The notes under the pieces: generated by a model | Told to the model about the DNA's origin: nothing | Seen by the model: only the letters and a program-made list of their open reading frames with translations | Database searches by the model: none | Shown here: positions 22,789-31,390 of the stretch, piece by piece | Layout: the number at the start of each line of letters is the position of its first letter | Numbering within the stretch: the stretch's first letter is position 1 | Assembly: GCA_020073585.1 (NCBI GenBank) | Contig: JAIQEV010000023.1 | Span: forward strand, 1-58,235 | Length of the DNA: 58,235 bases | Source: Terriglobia bacterium | GTDB taxonomy: Bacteria; Acidobacteriota; Terriglobia; Acidiferrales; UBA7541 | Direction of reading: 5' to 3' | Translations under genes and position numbers: made by a program

Positions 22789-24228
22789 TCAGCGGATGTA
22801 GGTCGTGCGGAGATAGGCGACGGTGGATTCCATGAGGTCGCCGTAATCGCCGCGGATAACTTCGCGGAGGGCGGGCGAGACGGGGCTGCCGGCGGCGATG
22901 CGCTCGAGGATGCGGGTAACGTCGCCCATGCCGTCGGTTTGCACGAGGTATTCGACGTTGGCGAGCGCCCAGGCGTAGGCATACTGCGCGGCATCGCCTT
23001 TCAGGCGCATCCAAGGACCTTCGAGCGCGCTGAGCTGCGCGAACTGCTGGGCGTCATAGATGCGCACGAGTTCCGGGGCATTTTCCGCGCTGCGCAAACC
23101 CTCCATCCACTGCGCCAAGCCTTCATTCAGCCAGGTGGGGCAGCGGTGATCCGTCTTCTGATCCAGGAAGCTGTGGGTCAACTCGTGCTTGAGCACGCGG
23201 GAGAGCTCCGGGGAGACGCTGGTAAGGCCCTGCACGGGGACGCGGATGCGGCCATCGTTGAGGGCGCCGGCCCAGCCGGGAGCGCGGGTGATGTCGGCGA
23301 AGGCCTCCTGGGTGTAGAGGACGACGCCGATGGACTCGGGGGGCGAGAAATCGAGCGCGGAGGAGATGGCGGAAAAGTGGGCTTCGAGAGTGCGGAGGAC
23401 CTCGCGGGCGAGGGCGGGCTCGGCGACACCGCTGTAGCGCAGAGTGAAGTGCGCGCTTTCGTTTTCCTTGTAGGTCTCTTCCTCGGCCTTGTCGCGCAGG
23501 GCCTTGTCGAGCGCGGCCCGCACCTCGGGATCGCGGCGCAGGGCGAGAGAGCGCTGCCACTCGGCGACGGCCTCGTCCAGCTTGTTCAAGCCATACCAGG
23601 CCCAGCCGGCAAGCTTGGGGACTTCGGGAGAATCGGGGGCCACGCGGCGGGCGCGCCGCAGGTATTCGAGGGACTGGCGGTACTCGCTGCGGCGGAGGTG
23701 CAGATTGGCGACGTTGAGCAACAAGCCGAGCTGTTCGGGGGCAAAGGAAAGCGCGGTGCGCTCATCGGCGAGGGCGCGTTCGAGATCGCCGCGACCGAGC
23801 GCGAACTGCGCGGCCACGTGATGGGCCAGGGCCGCGTGCTCGGCGGCTTCGGGGCGGCCGTGGCGGGCCTCGGCCACGAGCTTGGCGATGAATTCGCGGT
23901 CCACCGCACCGTCATGCACGGTGGAGCGGGTGATTTCCCCGGCGAGATCGGGGTTCCCGAGGATGACGGGCGGCGGGGAAATGCCCAGCGGCAGCATGGG
24001 GGCCGGCCCGGAGGCGCCACGGTCGATGTGGTCCACGATGGAGAGCGGAAGGCTCAGGCGGCCGGCGGAGGTTTCATAGCTGACCTTGCCGTTTTCTTCG
24101 ACGACGACGCCGGCGGAGATGCGGCGGCCGTTTTTCAGGACGATGGTGTCGGCGCGGAGAGGCGCGGCGGCCAGCAGCGCGGCGGCGAGAAGGGCAAGTC
24201 CAAAGCGATGTGCGGCACAATGCATCAA
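22789..24228 (-). CDS. Secreted TPR protein with a peptidase MA-like metalloprotease domain
   Basis: A 479-aa exported protein: signal peptide (1-26, LLAAALLAAAPLRA), a short N-terminal domain (ADTIVLKNGRRISAGVVVEE), two to three TPR units (about 130-245; VAAQFALGRGDLERALADER, LNVANLHLRRSEYRQSLEYL) and a gluzincin-like domain. Its zinc motif HELTH is at about 348-352, with the downstream glutamate in NEGLAQWMEG. This matches the peptidase MA family often found in Acidobacteria, probably periplasmic. The second codon is also ATG, so the start is uncertain by one residue. It is divergent from the M1 peptidase, 67 bp away. Confidence 0.85.
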   Translation of the reverse strand: MMHCAAHRFGLALLAAALLAAAPLRADTIVLKNGRRISAGVVVEENGKVSYETSAGRLSLPLSIVDHIDRGASGPAPMLPLGISPPPVILGNPDLAGEITRSTVHDGAVDREFIAKLVAEARHGRPEAAEHAALAHHVAAQFALGRGDLERALADERTALSFAPEQLGLLLNVANLHLRRSEYRQSLEYLRRARRVAPDSPEVPKLAGWAWYGLNKLDEAVAEWQRSLALRRDPEVRAALDKALRDKAEEETYKENESAHFTLRYSGVAEPALAREVLRTLEAHFSAISSALDFSPPESIGVVLYTQEAFADITRAPGWAGALNDGRIRVPVQGLTSVSPELSRVLKHELTHSFLDQKTDHRCPTWLNEGLAQWMEGLRSAENAPELVRIYDAQQFAQLSALEGPWMRLKGDAAQYAYAWALANVEYLVQTDGMGDVTRILERIAAGSPVSPALREVIRGDYGDLMESTVAYLRTTYIR

Positions 24229-24258
24229 CTTATTTTACCGCCACGGGGGGCGGCGCGC

Positions 24259-24288
24259 TTGCCGGACAAGGACGAAAGTTGCTAGAGT
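24259..24288 (+). promoter_or_regulatory. Promoter placed 8 bp before a start codon
   Basis: TTGCCG (24259-24264), 18-bp spacer, TAGAGT (24283-24288), then the ATG at 24296. A transcript would start at about the ATG itself. Confidence 0.45.
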
Positions 24289-24295
24289 CGCGACT

Positions 24296-26743
24296 ATGAA
24301 GGCCCGAGCGTTGGGGATGGGCCTTGCCGCCCTCTTTGTTCTTGGTGCGCCCGCCGGGGCGCAAACTTCGCCGAGTTCTCCGCGGGAGATCTACGAAGCG
24401 CTGAACCGCGTGCGCGTGGATGAGCAAGCGGTCTATCCGGTGCAGCAACTGGAGCTGCGCCGCGGCGACGTGCGCCTGGCCTTCGACGAAGGCACGCTGG
24501 CCTTCCTGACCCCTTGCAACGGACGGATTACCGGCGCGGTCTTCTCCGGGCGCGGCCATGCGCTGGCCGCGCCGCGGGACCCGGTGGAGAAGCAGCAACT
24601 GGCGCGGTTTGTGGGAGCGCCGGTGCTGGACCAGGAGTTCCGCACGGCCTACCTGCGCTTCACCGACGACACGGCGGGAGAGTTGCAGAAACAACTGCGC
24701 GCGACGCAGGCCGCGGCGGGGGAAAACCGCGAGTACGCGGCGCGGTGGAACACCATCGCCGTCCCGATGAACCCGGCGCACGCACTGCGCATCCTGGCGG
24801 ACTGGATAGCGGAGGAGCCGCGGCCGTACTTCTACGCGGCGCTGGAAGGGCTGCGCACGGGAACCTTCGAGGTGGTGCTGGATGCGCGCCGCGAGGAAGC
24901 GCTGAGCATCGGCCAGATGCATGCGGCGGACGGCGCAAGCGTGTACGACGTGTGGGCGGCGTACCGGCCGGGTGGCGACGCGCCGCCCGCCCCGGCCTTT
25001 CGCGCGCTGCGCTATGCCATCGAGACCACGGTCCTGGCGGATCGCGCGCTGGAGGGAACGTCGACGATCGCGGTGCGCGCGGAGCGCGGCGGGGAGCGCC
25101 TGCTGGCCTTCGAGCTTTCCCGGGAGCTGGCGGCGGAATCGGTGCGCGGCGGGGGCGGCGAGGAGCTGGCCTTTTTCCAGAACGAGGGGCTGAACAAGCA
25201 GGAGCGCAGCCGGCGGGGCAACGACGTGCTGTACGTGGCGCTGCCGCGGGCGGCGCGGCGCGGGGAGGAGTTCACGCTGCGAGTGCGCTACCGCGGGCGG
25301 GTCATCAGCGACGCGGGCAACGGGGTGCTGTTTGTGGGAGAGCGCGGAAGCTGGTATCCGCACCTGGGCGCGGCGGACAGCTTCGCGGAGTACGAATTGA
25401 CGCTGCGCTGGCCGCGGCGGCTGCGCCTGGTGGCCACGGGGACGAAGCTCGAGGAACACGAAGAGGGGGAATTCCGGGCGGGCCGCTGGCGCACGGAAAA
25501 GCCCGTTACCGTGGCGGGTTTCAATCTGGGGGAGTATGCCTCGACGTCGCTGGACAGCGGCGCGTATACCGTGAAGGTGTACGCGAACCAGCAGCTCGAA
25601 GAGGCACTGCGCCAGCGGCTGACGCCGCCGGCCAGCGCGCCGCCGGACGCCCGGCAGGTGGAGGCGCGGCCTTTCGGCATTCCGGCGATCGGACGAATGG
25701 AGCTGCCGGCGGCCGCGCCGAGTCCCGCGGACAGGCTGCAGCAACTGAGCAAGGAGATCAGCGCGTCCATCCGCTTCTACGAGGTCTACAGCGGGGCGTT
25801 TCCCTACCGGCAACTGCAGGTTTCGCAGATTCCCGGGACGTTCGGGCAGGGCTGGCCGGGGCTGCTGTACCTTTCGACGTTTTCGTATTTGCCCGCGGAA
25901 GCGCAGCAGCGCGCGGGGCTGAGCACCGCCGGGCAGGAGCATTTCACGGAGCTGGTGCCGTTCCACGAAGTGGCGCACCAGTGGTGGGGCAACGTGGTGG
26001 GCTGGCAGAGCTACCGGGACCAGTGGGTGAACGAGGCCATCGCCAGTTATCTGGCGCTGCTCTTCGCCGACAGCCAGAAGAAACCGGAGCGCACGCTGCG
26101 CGACTGGCTGGAGCGCTACCGCAAGCAACTGCTCACGAAAAGCGAGGGCGCGGATGTGGCGTCGGCGGAGATCGGCCCGCTGACGCTGGGCAACCGGCTC
26201 AGTTCGTCGAAATCGCCGGAGGGATTCGAGCAGGTGGTGTACGGCAAAGGGGCGTGGGTGATGCACATGCTGCGCATGCAGTTGCGGCAGCCGGGAAGCC
26301 GCAATCCGGATGCGCGATTCGTGGCGCTGCTGCGCACGCTGGCGGCGAAGTACGCCTACCGGGCGCTGTCCACGGGGGATTTGCAGCGCGAAGTGGAGGC
26401 GGTGATGACGCCGGGGATGGCCGTGGAGGGCGGGCGGTCGATGGACTGGTTCTTCGAGGAGTGGGTGCGCGGGGTGGGGATTCCGCACTACCGGGTGGAG
26501 TACGGCGTGAAGCGCGGAGAAAACGGGGGCTACGTGGTGCGCGGGAAGCTGCGGCAGACGGGCGTGCCGCGGGGATTCGTGGCGCCGGTGCCGCTCTCCG
26601 CCAGTTTGGGCGGGGGACGCAGCGTGGCGCTGGGGACGGTGGTGGCCTCGGGAGAAGAGACCAGCTTCCGGTTCACGACGGCGAGCGCGCCGCGGAAGAT
26701 CGTGATCGATCCGCAGATGACGCTGCTGTGCGTGGCGGAGTGA
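24296..26743 (+). CDS. Secreted M1-family aminopeptidase-like protein
   Basis: An 815-aa exported protein. The start at 24296 gives a signal peptide (MKARALGMGLAALFVLGAPA, cleavage near AGA-QTS). Residues about 24-220 are a beta-rich domain of unknown type, about 235-440 an M1-type N-terminal domain (LRVRYRGRVISDAG, FVGERGSWYPHL), then the thermolysin-like domain: HEVAHQWWGN at about 557-566 with the glutamate ligand in NEAIASYLALLF. The M1 exopeptidase motif GxMEN is not obvious; GQGWPGLLYLS stands in the expected place, so the substrate choice may differ from classical aminopeptidases. A helical C-terminal region and a small beta domain (about 750-815) end the protein. Confidence 0.88.
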   Translation: MKARALGMGLAALFVLGAPAGAQTSPSSPREIYEALNRVRVDEQAVYPVQQLELRRGDVRLAFDEGTLAFLTPCNGRITGAVFSGRGHALAAPRDPVEKQQLARFVGAPVLDQEFRTAYLRFTDDTAGELQKQLRATQAAAGENREYAARWNTIAVPMNPAHALRILADWIAEEPRPYFYAALEGLRTGTFEVVLDARREEALSIGQMHAADGASVYDVWAAYRPGGDAPPAPAFRALRYAIETTVLADRALEGTSTIAVRAERGGERLLAFELSRELAAESVRGGGGEELAFFQNEGLNKQERSRRGNDVLYVALPRAARRGEEFTLRVRYRGRVISDAGNGVLFVGERGSWYPHLGAADSFAEYELTLRWPRRLRLVATGTKLEEHEEGEFRAGRWRTEKPVTVAGFNLGEYASTSLDSGAYTVKVYANQQLEEALRQRLTPPASAPPDARQVEARPFGIPAIGRMELPAAAPSPADRLQQLSKEISASIRFYEVYSGAFPYRQLQVSQIPGTFGQGWPGLLYLSTFSYLPAEAQQRAGLSTAGQEHFTELVPFHEVAHQWWGNVVGWQSYRDQWVNEAIASYLALLFADSQKKPERTLRDWLERYRKQLLTKSEGADVASAEIGPLTLGNRLSSSKSPEGFEQVVYGKGAWVMHMLRMQLRQPGSRNPDARFVALLRTLAAKYAYRALSTGDLQREVEAVMTPGMAVEGGRSMDWFFEEWVRGVGIPHYRVEYGVKRGENGGYVVRGKLRQTGVPRGFVAPVPLSASLGGGRSVALGTVVASGEETSFRFTTASAPRKIVIDPQMTLLCVAE

Positions 26744-27281
26744 CGGGACGCCATCTCCGTGTGACCCCCGGCAGATTTCAAACGGCCGCGAAGCGGCTTT
26801 CCCTTTGCGCACTTGCGGAGATCCGGCAAGAACCTCAAGTATTGGTCGAGGATTATGGGCGGTCCCCCTACTCCCACCCCCGTTGTTTTTCGCAAAGAGT
26901 GCGGTAGTAATTGAATCCGAAAGAGTTAGCAGATACTGCGCAATTGAAGAGTACGCAAGAGTATCAAACAAAAGAGTTTTAAGCGGCGTAGATTGATATT
27001 GATGCGAAAGAGTGTGTAAGTGCTGATTCTGCGGGCGTTGCGGGAGAGTCTGTGGGGCAGGAAAGTTTCTACAGCGATTGCCAAAGAGGGGGATCTGCCA
27101 GCGGGCGGGTTGCACGGACAAGAGAGTGGACTTCCCTTCTCCTCCGCGCTAAAACAAAATAAGTATACTGGCAGGGTACCGTAGAGTCAATTTCATTTTG
27201 CGGTATTCGAATGGGTTGTGGAAAACAACACGATTTCGCTCGCGACCCGAGGAGGCACCTGAGCGAACTCCGGCGGACGGA
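26744..27281. other. Gap with an AAGAGT-rich degenerate repeat
   Basis: The gap between the convergent M1 peptidase and hinT genes is markedly lower in GC from about 26900 to 27180. It holds a decayed palindrome GGCCGCGAAGCGGCT at 26784 and six AAGAGT hexamers. No gene is seen; open frames across it have no protein character. Confidence 0.5.
26893..27016. repeat. Degenerate AAGAGT repeat cluster
   Basis: AAGAGT occurs six times in about 120 bp on one strand, mostly within (C/G)AAAGAGT or CAAGAGT and at irregular spacing. Two larger blocks of the form GCAA(A)GAGT ... AAAAGAGTT can be aligned. Confidence 0.5.
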
Positions 27282-27626
27282 CTATCCCGGGGGCCAATGG
27301 AAGGGGCGGCCGCCGAGCAGGTGCAGGTGGAGGTGGAAGACGGACTGGCCGGCGAGGGCGCCGGTGTTGAAGACGGTGCGATAGCCGGGCTGGAGATGGC
27401 GCTCGCGGGCGAGCTGCGCGGCGACGAGGAGCAGCTTGCCGATGAGGGCCTGATCGGCGGGCTGGGCCGCGTCGAGCGAGGCGAAATGCTTGCGCGGGCA
27501 GACGAGAATGTGGGTGGGGGCCTGGGGGTGGATGTCCTCGAAGGCGAAGAGATCGGGGTCCTCGAAGACGAGCTTCGCGGGGATCTGCTTGGCCGCGATC
27601 TTGCAGAACAGGCAATTCTCGCTCAC
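27282..27626 (-). CDS. HIT-family hydrolase (HinT-like)
   Basis: A histidine-triad nucleotide-binding protein of 114 aa. The active-site triad is HLHLHLLGG near residues 97-105; CLFCKI at the N terminus and PTHILVCPRKHFASL are typical of the HinT branch, which hydrolyses AMP-lysine-type phosphoramidates. It is cytosolic. The two N-terminal cysteines with the later histidine could hold zinc, as in some HinT proteins. Its ATG overlaps the rlpA stop by 4 bp (27623-27626), so it is translated from the rlpA message. Biological substrate unknown, as for most HIT proteins. Confidence 0.92.
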   Translation of the reverse strand: MSENCLFCKIAAKQIPAKLVFEDPDLFAFEDIHPQAPTHILVCPRKHFASLDAAQPADQALIGKLLLVAAQLARERHLQPGYRTVFNTGALAGQSVFHLHLHLLGGRPFHWPPG

Positions 27627-28507
27627 GGGTTTCCTCCTGCGGCGGCGGATTCATCCAGACGAATGACGAACGGCGTGAAACCTTCCCGGGCGCGCAGCGC
27701 TTCGCCGAGCTGGCGGGCGGCTTCTTCGTCCTTGCTGCGGCCGACGCGCACGCGGTAGAAGACACCGTCGGGGGAATCATAAGACTGGATGAAGACGGGG
27801 GAATAGGCGGCATTCAGGCGGTCGCGAAGGCGCTCGGCGTTGGCGCGCTCGCGGAAGGCTCCGACCTGCACGGTGAAGAAGCCGAGGGAAGGATCGGGGC
27901 CGGAAAGAACCTCGAGGCGCACGGGGACGACGCCGGCGCCGACCATGTCCAGCGCGCGGGCGGCGGCGAGGGAGAGATCGATGATGCGGTTCTCGACGAA
28001 GGGCCCGCGGTCGGTGACGCGCACGGTGGCGGTGCGGCCGTTGCCGAGATTGGTGACGCGCAGCATGGTCTCGAAAGGCAGAGTGCGGTGCGCGGCGGTC
28101 ATGCGGTTCATGTCGTAGATTTCGCCGTTGGAGGCGCGGCGGCCGTCGAAGGGCACGCCGTACCAGGAGGCATTGCCTTCTTCGACGTGACCGGCGGGGG
28201 CCGGGGCGGCGGGCACCCGCGCGGACCGCTTGGCCGCGGGCGCGGCGTTTTCCGGCGGCGCGGGCGCGGGAGCCAACGGAGGAGGCGGGCGGCGATCCAC
28301 GACGGGGCGGCGCGAGCCGCAGCCGGAGAAAAGAGAAACACAGAGAGCGCAGAGGACACCGAGAAGAGAAAGAGCGGAGAACGAACCGCGCGGGCGGAGG
28401 AGTTGCGCCGCGCGGAAAGACCCGGGATGCGGCTGGTGAAACCGCCGGAAGGGCCGGGCGGTCAGTGGGCGTGCGGATTCAAGAGCGCGGGCGGCGCGAG
28501 GCCACAT
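27623..28507 (-). CDS. rlpA: RlpA-like septal ring lipoprotein with SPOR domain
   Basis: A peptidoglycan-acting lipoprotein: double-psi beta-barrel RlpA domain (GNASWYGVPFDGRRASNGEI, MTAAHRTLPFETMLRVTNL, VRVTDRGPF) and a C-terminal SPOR domain (FFTVQVGAFRERANAERLRD) that binds denuded glycan at the septum. The lipobox is LFSGC, after the hydrophobic run LSLLGVLCALCVSLF. I chose the ATG at 28507 (294 aa), which gives a long N terminus before the signal; no closer start codon is in frame. The signal region is coded by a CTCTGCG-type dispersed repeat. The catalytic Asp of lytic RlpA proteins could be the one in TDRGPF. The start overlaps the 63-aa gene upstream by 29 bp. Confidence 0.85.
   Translation of the reverse strand: MWPRAARALESARPLTARPFRRFHQPHPGSFRAAQLLRPRGSFSALSLLGVLCALCVSLFSGCGSRRPVVDRRPPPPLAPAPAPPENAAPAAKRSARVPAAPAPAGHVEEGNASWYGVPFDGRRASNGEIYDMNRMTAAHRTLPFETMLRVTNLGNGRTATVRVTDRGPFVENRIIDLSLAAARALDMVGAGVVPVRLEVLSGPDPSLGFFTVQVGAFRERANAERLRDRLNAAYSPVFIQSYDSPDGVFYRVRVGRSKDEEAARQLGEALRAREGFTPFVIRLDESAAAGGNP
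28331..28372. repeat. CTCTGCGCTCTCTGTG repeat inside the rlpA signal sequence
   Basis: On the coding strand it reads CGGTGTCCTCTGCGCTCTCT and then GTGTTTCTC; it is related to the ACGCAGAGG tract at 3336-3370 read on the other strand. Confidence 0.6.
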
Positions 28508-28670
28508 GGGACTCCAGTTTGCTCGCGGCGGCGTTGAGCGATTGCGAAAGTTCGCGGAGAAATTCCGCGGTGCGGCGCTCGGCTTCGGGGGCGAGCCGGT
28601 CTTCGAGGAACCGGCGCAGATGGAGCAGCTCCTGGTCGAGGCGCTGGCCGATCTGGGCAAATTTGTCCAT
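28479..28670 (-). CDS. Small coiled-coil protein (63 aa) upstream of rlpA
   Basis: Unrecognised. The sequence MDKFAQIGQRLDQELLHLRR continues as FLEDRLAPEAERRTAEFLRE and is strongly amphipathic: two helices, probably a coiled coil, with balanced charge and no membrane segment. The ATG at 28670 has a weak ribosome binding site, but TATAAT lies about 40 bp upstream. It ends inside the start region of rlpA, so the two are probably co-transcribed. Length and composition suggest a real cytosolic protein; a structural or regulatory partner of the downstream cell-wall gene is a guess only. Confidence 0.55.
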   Translation of the reverse strand: MDKFAQIGQRLDQELLHLRRFLEDRLAPEAERRTAEFLRELSQSLNAAASKLESHVASRRPRS

Positions 28671-28708
28671 GAGCGAGACGCACCGCGGACGCGCGGGGCG
28701 ATTCCGGT

Positions 28709-28737
28709 ATTATAGGAATGCGCAGGACGCGCCGCAA
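28709..28737 (-). promoter_or_regulatory. Promoter-like sequence for the 63-aa gene and rlpA
   Basis: TTGCGG (28737-28732), 17-bp spacer, TATAAT (28714-28709) on the minus strand. The same bases give TATTAT on the plus strand toward the rhomboid gene, so the site may work both ways. Confidence 0.4.
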
Positions 28738-28746
28738 GGAGGACGA

Positions 28747-29643
28747 TTGGCACTTCCCTATCGCTGGCAATGGCGGATCGAACGCTGGAAGAGGGCGCTG
28801 CGCGGATTATTGGGCGGCGGCGAAGAGCAGCCGCGGCCGAAAGTGTGCCCGGCGTGCGGGGCGCTGGTGGGCATATCGGCGACGCGCTGCCACGAATGCG
28901 GCAGCGGGATCAATTTTTCGATGGCCGCGGCGAGCCGCAAGCTTTCCAGCTTCTTCGGGGGCCGCGCGCCGGTCACCTCGGTGCTGCTGATGGTGAATGT
29001 CCTGCTCTACGGCATCAGCCTGGCGATGACGGCGCAGGCGGGCGGGAGCTTCAGCCTGTTCGGGGGGATCAGCGGGCATGCGCTGAATACGCTGGGGGCC
29101 AGCCGGATCGACTTGATCCTGGCGGGGCAGTGGTTCCGGCTGGTGACGGCGATGTTTCTGCACGGGAGCCTGATCCACATCGGCTCCAACATGATGGTGC
29201 TGCTGGACATCGGGCCGACGCTGGAGGAGTTGTACGGCTCGCCGCGCTACTTGTTCCTGTACGTGATCACGGGAATGTTCAGTTTCGTGGTGAGCGCGCT
29301 GTTCGGGCATCTGGCGGTGGGAGCGAGCGGGGCGCTGATGGGGCTGATCGGGCTGCTGCTGGCGATCACCACGAAACGCGGCGGAGTGCATATGAAGGTG
29401 ATGCGGTCGCGCCTGCTGACCTGGGTGGTTATCATCTTCCTGATCGGCTTCTCGCTGCCGGGGGTGGACAACGCGGCGCACTTCGGGGGGCTGGCGGCGG
29501 GGTTCGTGCTGGGGAAGGTGTTCGCGGACCGCGAGCCGCTGGCCGGAGCGGAACGGCAGCGGGCTCAGGCGCTGGGATGGCTCGCGGGACTGGTGGTGGT
29601 GGCCAGCTTCGCGATGATGCTGAAACAGTTTGTGAAGATCTAA
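28747..29643 (+). CDS. Rhomboid-family intramembrane serine protease with N-terminal zinc ribbon
   Basis: A 298-aa membrane protease. The start is TTG at 28747, chosen because AAGGAGG lies 4 bases upstream; upstream frames lack any better site. A cytosolic zinc ribbon comes first (C34, C37, C48, C51: CPACG and CHECG), then six membrane helices. Rhomboid residues: HGSLIHIGSNMM (about 139-150, helix 2 His and Asn), catalytic S194 in GASGALMG and catalytic H245 in DNAAHFGGLAAG. It cleaves membrane proteins within or next to the bilayer. The zinc ribbon probably recruits partners or substrates on the cytosolic side. Confidence 0.92.
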   Translation: MALPYRWQWRIERWKRALRGLLGGGEEQPRPKVCPACGALVGISATRCHECGSGINFSMAAASRKLSSFFGGRAPVTSVLLMVNVLLYGISLAMTAQAGGSFSLFGGISGHALNTLGASRIDLILAGQWFRLVTAMFLHGSLIHIGSNMMVLLDIGPTLEELYGSPRYLFLYVITGMFSFVVSALFGHLAVGASGALMGLIGLLLAITTKRGGVHMKVMRSRLLTWVVIIFLIGFSLPGVDNAAHFGGLAAGFVLGKVFADREPLAGAERQRAQALGWLAGLVVVASFAMMLKQFVKI

Positions 29644-29712
29644 GAGACGGCAGAAAAAGTCCTGGTGGCCGCGATGCGGAGCGCGCCAACGCGGATGGGG
29701 CGGGCGGATGGC

Positions 29713-30264
29713 TCAGGCGGCGTGCAGGCGGCGGGCGATCACGAAGCTGTAGTGGAAGCCGGAGAGCACGGTGAAGCCGGTGACGACGTAGATGAGCAGG
29801 TGATTGACGGCGGCCAGCCAGGGGGCGTGGAAGGCCGCGGCGGCGACCACGGTGAAGACCAGCAGGATCTGAAACGTGGTGGTGAGCTTGCCGTAGATGC
29901 TGGGCGGAAACGGGCGGTAGCCGGAGATGAGCAGGATGACCGCGGCGACCATGAGCATGAGGACGTCGCGGCTGAGGATGAGAATGGTCAGCCACCAGGC
30001 AATCTTGTGTTTGAAGGCCAGGATGATGAAGGAAGAGGAAAGCATCAGCTTGTCGGCGATGGGATCGAGATAGGCGCCGAGCTCCGATTTCTGATTGAGG
30101 CGCCGCGCCAGCAGACCGTCAATGCCGTCGGAAAGACCCGCCAGAAGAAGCACACCCAGGGCCCAGCCGTAGCGCTCATAAAAAATGAGAATGAGGAAGC
30201 CCGGCAGGAAGCCGAGGCGCAACAGCGTAATCTGATTGGGAACGGTCCATATCCGGCCAGACAT
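29713..30264 (-). CDS. CDP-alcohol phosphatidyltransferase family protein (second copy)
   Basis: A 183-aa membrane enzyme with the intact family motif: D-G-I-D-G-L-L-A-R-R at about 46-55, then GAYLDPIADK. MSGRIWTVPNQITLLRLGF is PgsA-like but diverges from the copy at 11946-12572. It may make phosphatidylglycerol phosphate or act on another alcohol (for example cardiolipin or inositol-type head groups); the sequence does not decide. Several hydrophobic helices cover the rest. It sits downstream of a conserved 102-aa gene on the same strand and convergent to the rhomboid gene. Confidence 0.85.
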   Translation of the reverse strand: MSGRIWTVPNQITLLRLGFLPGFLILIFYERYGWALGVLLLAGLSDGIDGLLARRLNQKSELGAYLDPIADKLMLSSSFIILAFKHKIAWWLTILILSRDVLMLMVAAVILLISGYRPFPPSIYGKLTTTFQILLVFTVVAAAAFHAPWLAAVNHLLIYVVTGFTVLSGFHYSFVIARRLHAA

Positions 30265-30285
30265 TTACGGAAATTGTAACGCAGT

Positions 30286-30594
30286 TCAGGCGAACTGGGC
30301 GAGATAATCGGCCAGGGTGCGGCCGGCTTTGCGCGCAAAGAGCTCGGCCATGGATGGGATAGCGCCGGAGGGCTCGTCGAGGGCGATGCGCTCGACGCGG
30401 TTCATGGGGAAGAAGAGAGTGGGCAGGCCGGTGCGCTCGCCGTCGGGATCGCTGGTCTGGCGGACGAAATGGTCGAAGGAGTTGAGGTCGATGCCGCGGA
30501 TGGTGATGCCGGAAGGCTGAATGGAGAGCAGCTCGCCCCAGATCTTCTCCTTGGGGTTGTGGAGGCTGACGACGACGATGGAAGGGGTGTCCAT
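30286..30594 (-). CDS. Conserved-looking 102-aa cytosolic protein of unknown function
   Basis: Unrecognised. It begins MDTPSIVVVSLHNPKEKIWG and continues with ELLSIQPSGITIRGIDL, which reads like a small Sm- or SH3-type beta barrel (a short segment with alternating hydrophobics and GxxxSxxxxGIxxRGID). It then has TLFFPMNRVERIALDEPSG and a helical C terminus, MAELFARKAGRTLADYLAQF. No signal or membrane segment. It lies 21 bp upstream of the second phosphatidyltransferase gene on the same strand and is probably its operon partner. Codon use is that of the core genome, which supports it being real. Confidence 0.7.
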   Translation of the reverse strand: MDTPSIVVVSLHNPKEKIWGELLSIQPSGITIRGIDLNSFDHFVRQTSDPDGERTGLPTLFFPMNRVERIALDEPSGAIPSMAELFARKAGRTLADYLAQFA

Positions 30595-30706
30595 GGGCGG
30601 CCTGGTGTGCTCCTGGTTTCGAGAGTAGCGCAGAATCGCCGGTTTGCGGCGTGCGGGTGAAGAAAGAGTGAATAGCGGGGCGGGGCGGAACGCGGGAGGC
30701 GCGGCC

Positions 30707-31378
30707 TCAGACGGGCATGGGCTGGGGGCCGCCGGGGGGCAGGAGCAGCGTGGGCTCGGTGAGCGACTGGACCTGGGCGAGAGTGGCGTCGGGGGCCAAC
30801 TCGCGGAGGAGCAGGCCGTCCGGGGTGACGTCGATCAGAGCCAACTCGGTGACGATGTGGTCGACGACCTCCACGCCGGTGAGCGGGAGGGTGCAGCGCT
30901 TGAGGATTTTGGGCTGGTTGTCGCGGGTGGCGTGCTCCATGGCGATGAAGACGCGCTTGGCGCCGGCGACGAGATCCATGGCCCCGCCCATGCCCTTGAG
31001 CATCTTGCCGGGGATGGCCCAGTTGGCGAGGGTGCCCTTCTCGTCCACCTGCAGGGCGCCGAGGACGGTGAGGTCCACATGGCCGCCGCGGATCATGGCG
31101 AAGGAGTCGGCGCTGGAGAAATAGGAGGAGCCGGGAATCTCCGAGACGGTCTCCTTGCCGGCGTTGATGAGATCGGGGTCCACTTCGGCGTCGAGCGGGT
31201 AGGGGCCGACGCCGAGCATGCCGTTTTCGGATTGCAGGACGACGTCCATGCCTTTGGGGATGTAGTTGGCGACGAGGGTGGGCATGCCGATGCCGAGATT
31301 GACGTAGTAGCCGTCGCGGAGCTCGATGGCGATGCGGCGGGCGATGCGTTCGCGTTTTTGGTCTTCGGTGAGGGGCAT
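30707..31378 (-). CDS. scoB: 3-oxoacid CoA-transferase subunit B
   Basis: Beta subunit (223 aa) of a class I CoA-transferase moving CoA from succinyl-CoA to acetoacetate or another oxoacid. The catalytic glutamate is in QSENGMLG (about 49-56). [33 protein letters not shown] and [18 protein letters not shown] are family signatures. GGAG lies before the ATG. Normally it directly follows subunit A; here 390 bp with a foreign-looking small gene separates them. The start codon region is flanked by a TCAGTTGTCAGT repeat. Confidence 0.94.
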   Translation of the reverse strand: MPLTEDQKRERIARRIAIELRDGYYVNLGIGMPTLVANYIPKGMDVVLQSENGMLGVGPYPLDAEVDPDLINAGKETVSEIPGSSYFSSADSFAMIRGGHVDLTVLGALQVDEKGTLANWAIPGKMLKGMGGAMDLVAGAKRVFIAMEHATRDNQPKILKRCTLPLTGVEVVDHIVTELALIDVTPDGLLLRELAPDATLAQVQSLTEPTLLLPPGGPQPMPV

Positions 31379-31390
31379 GGGGATTACTCC

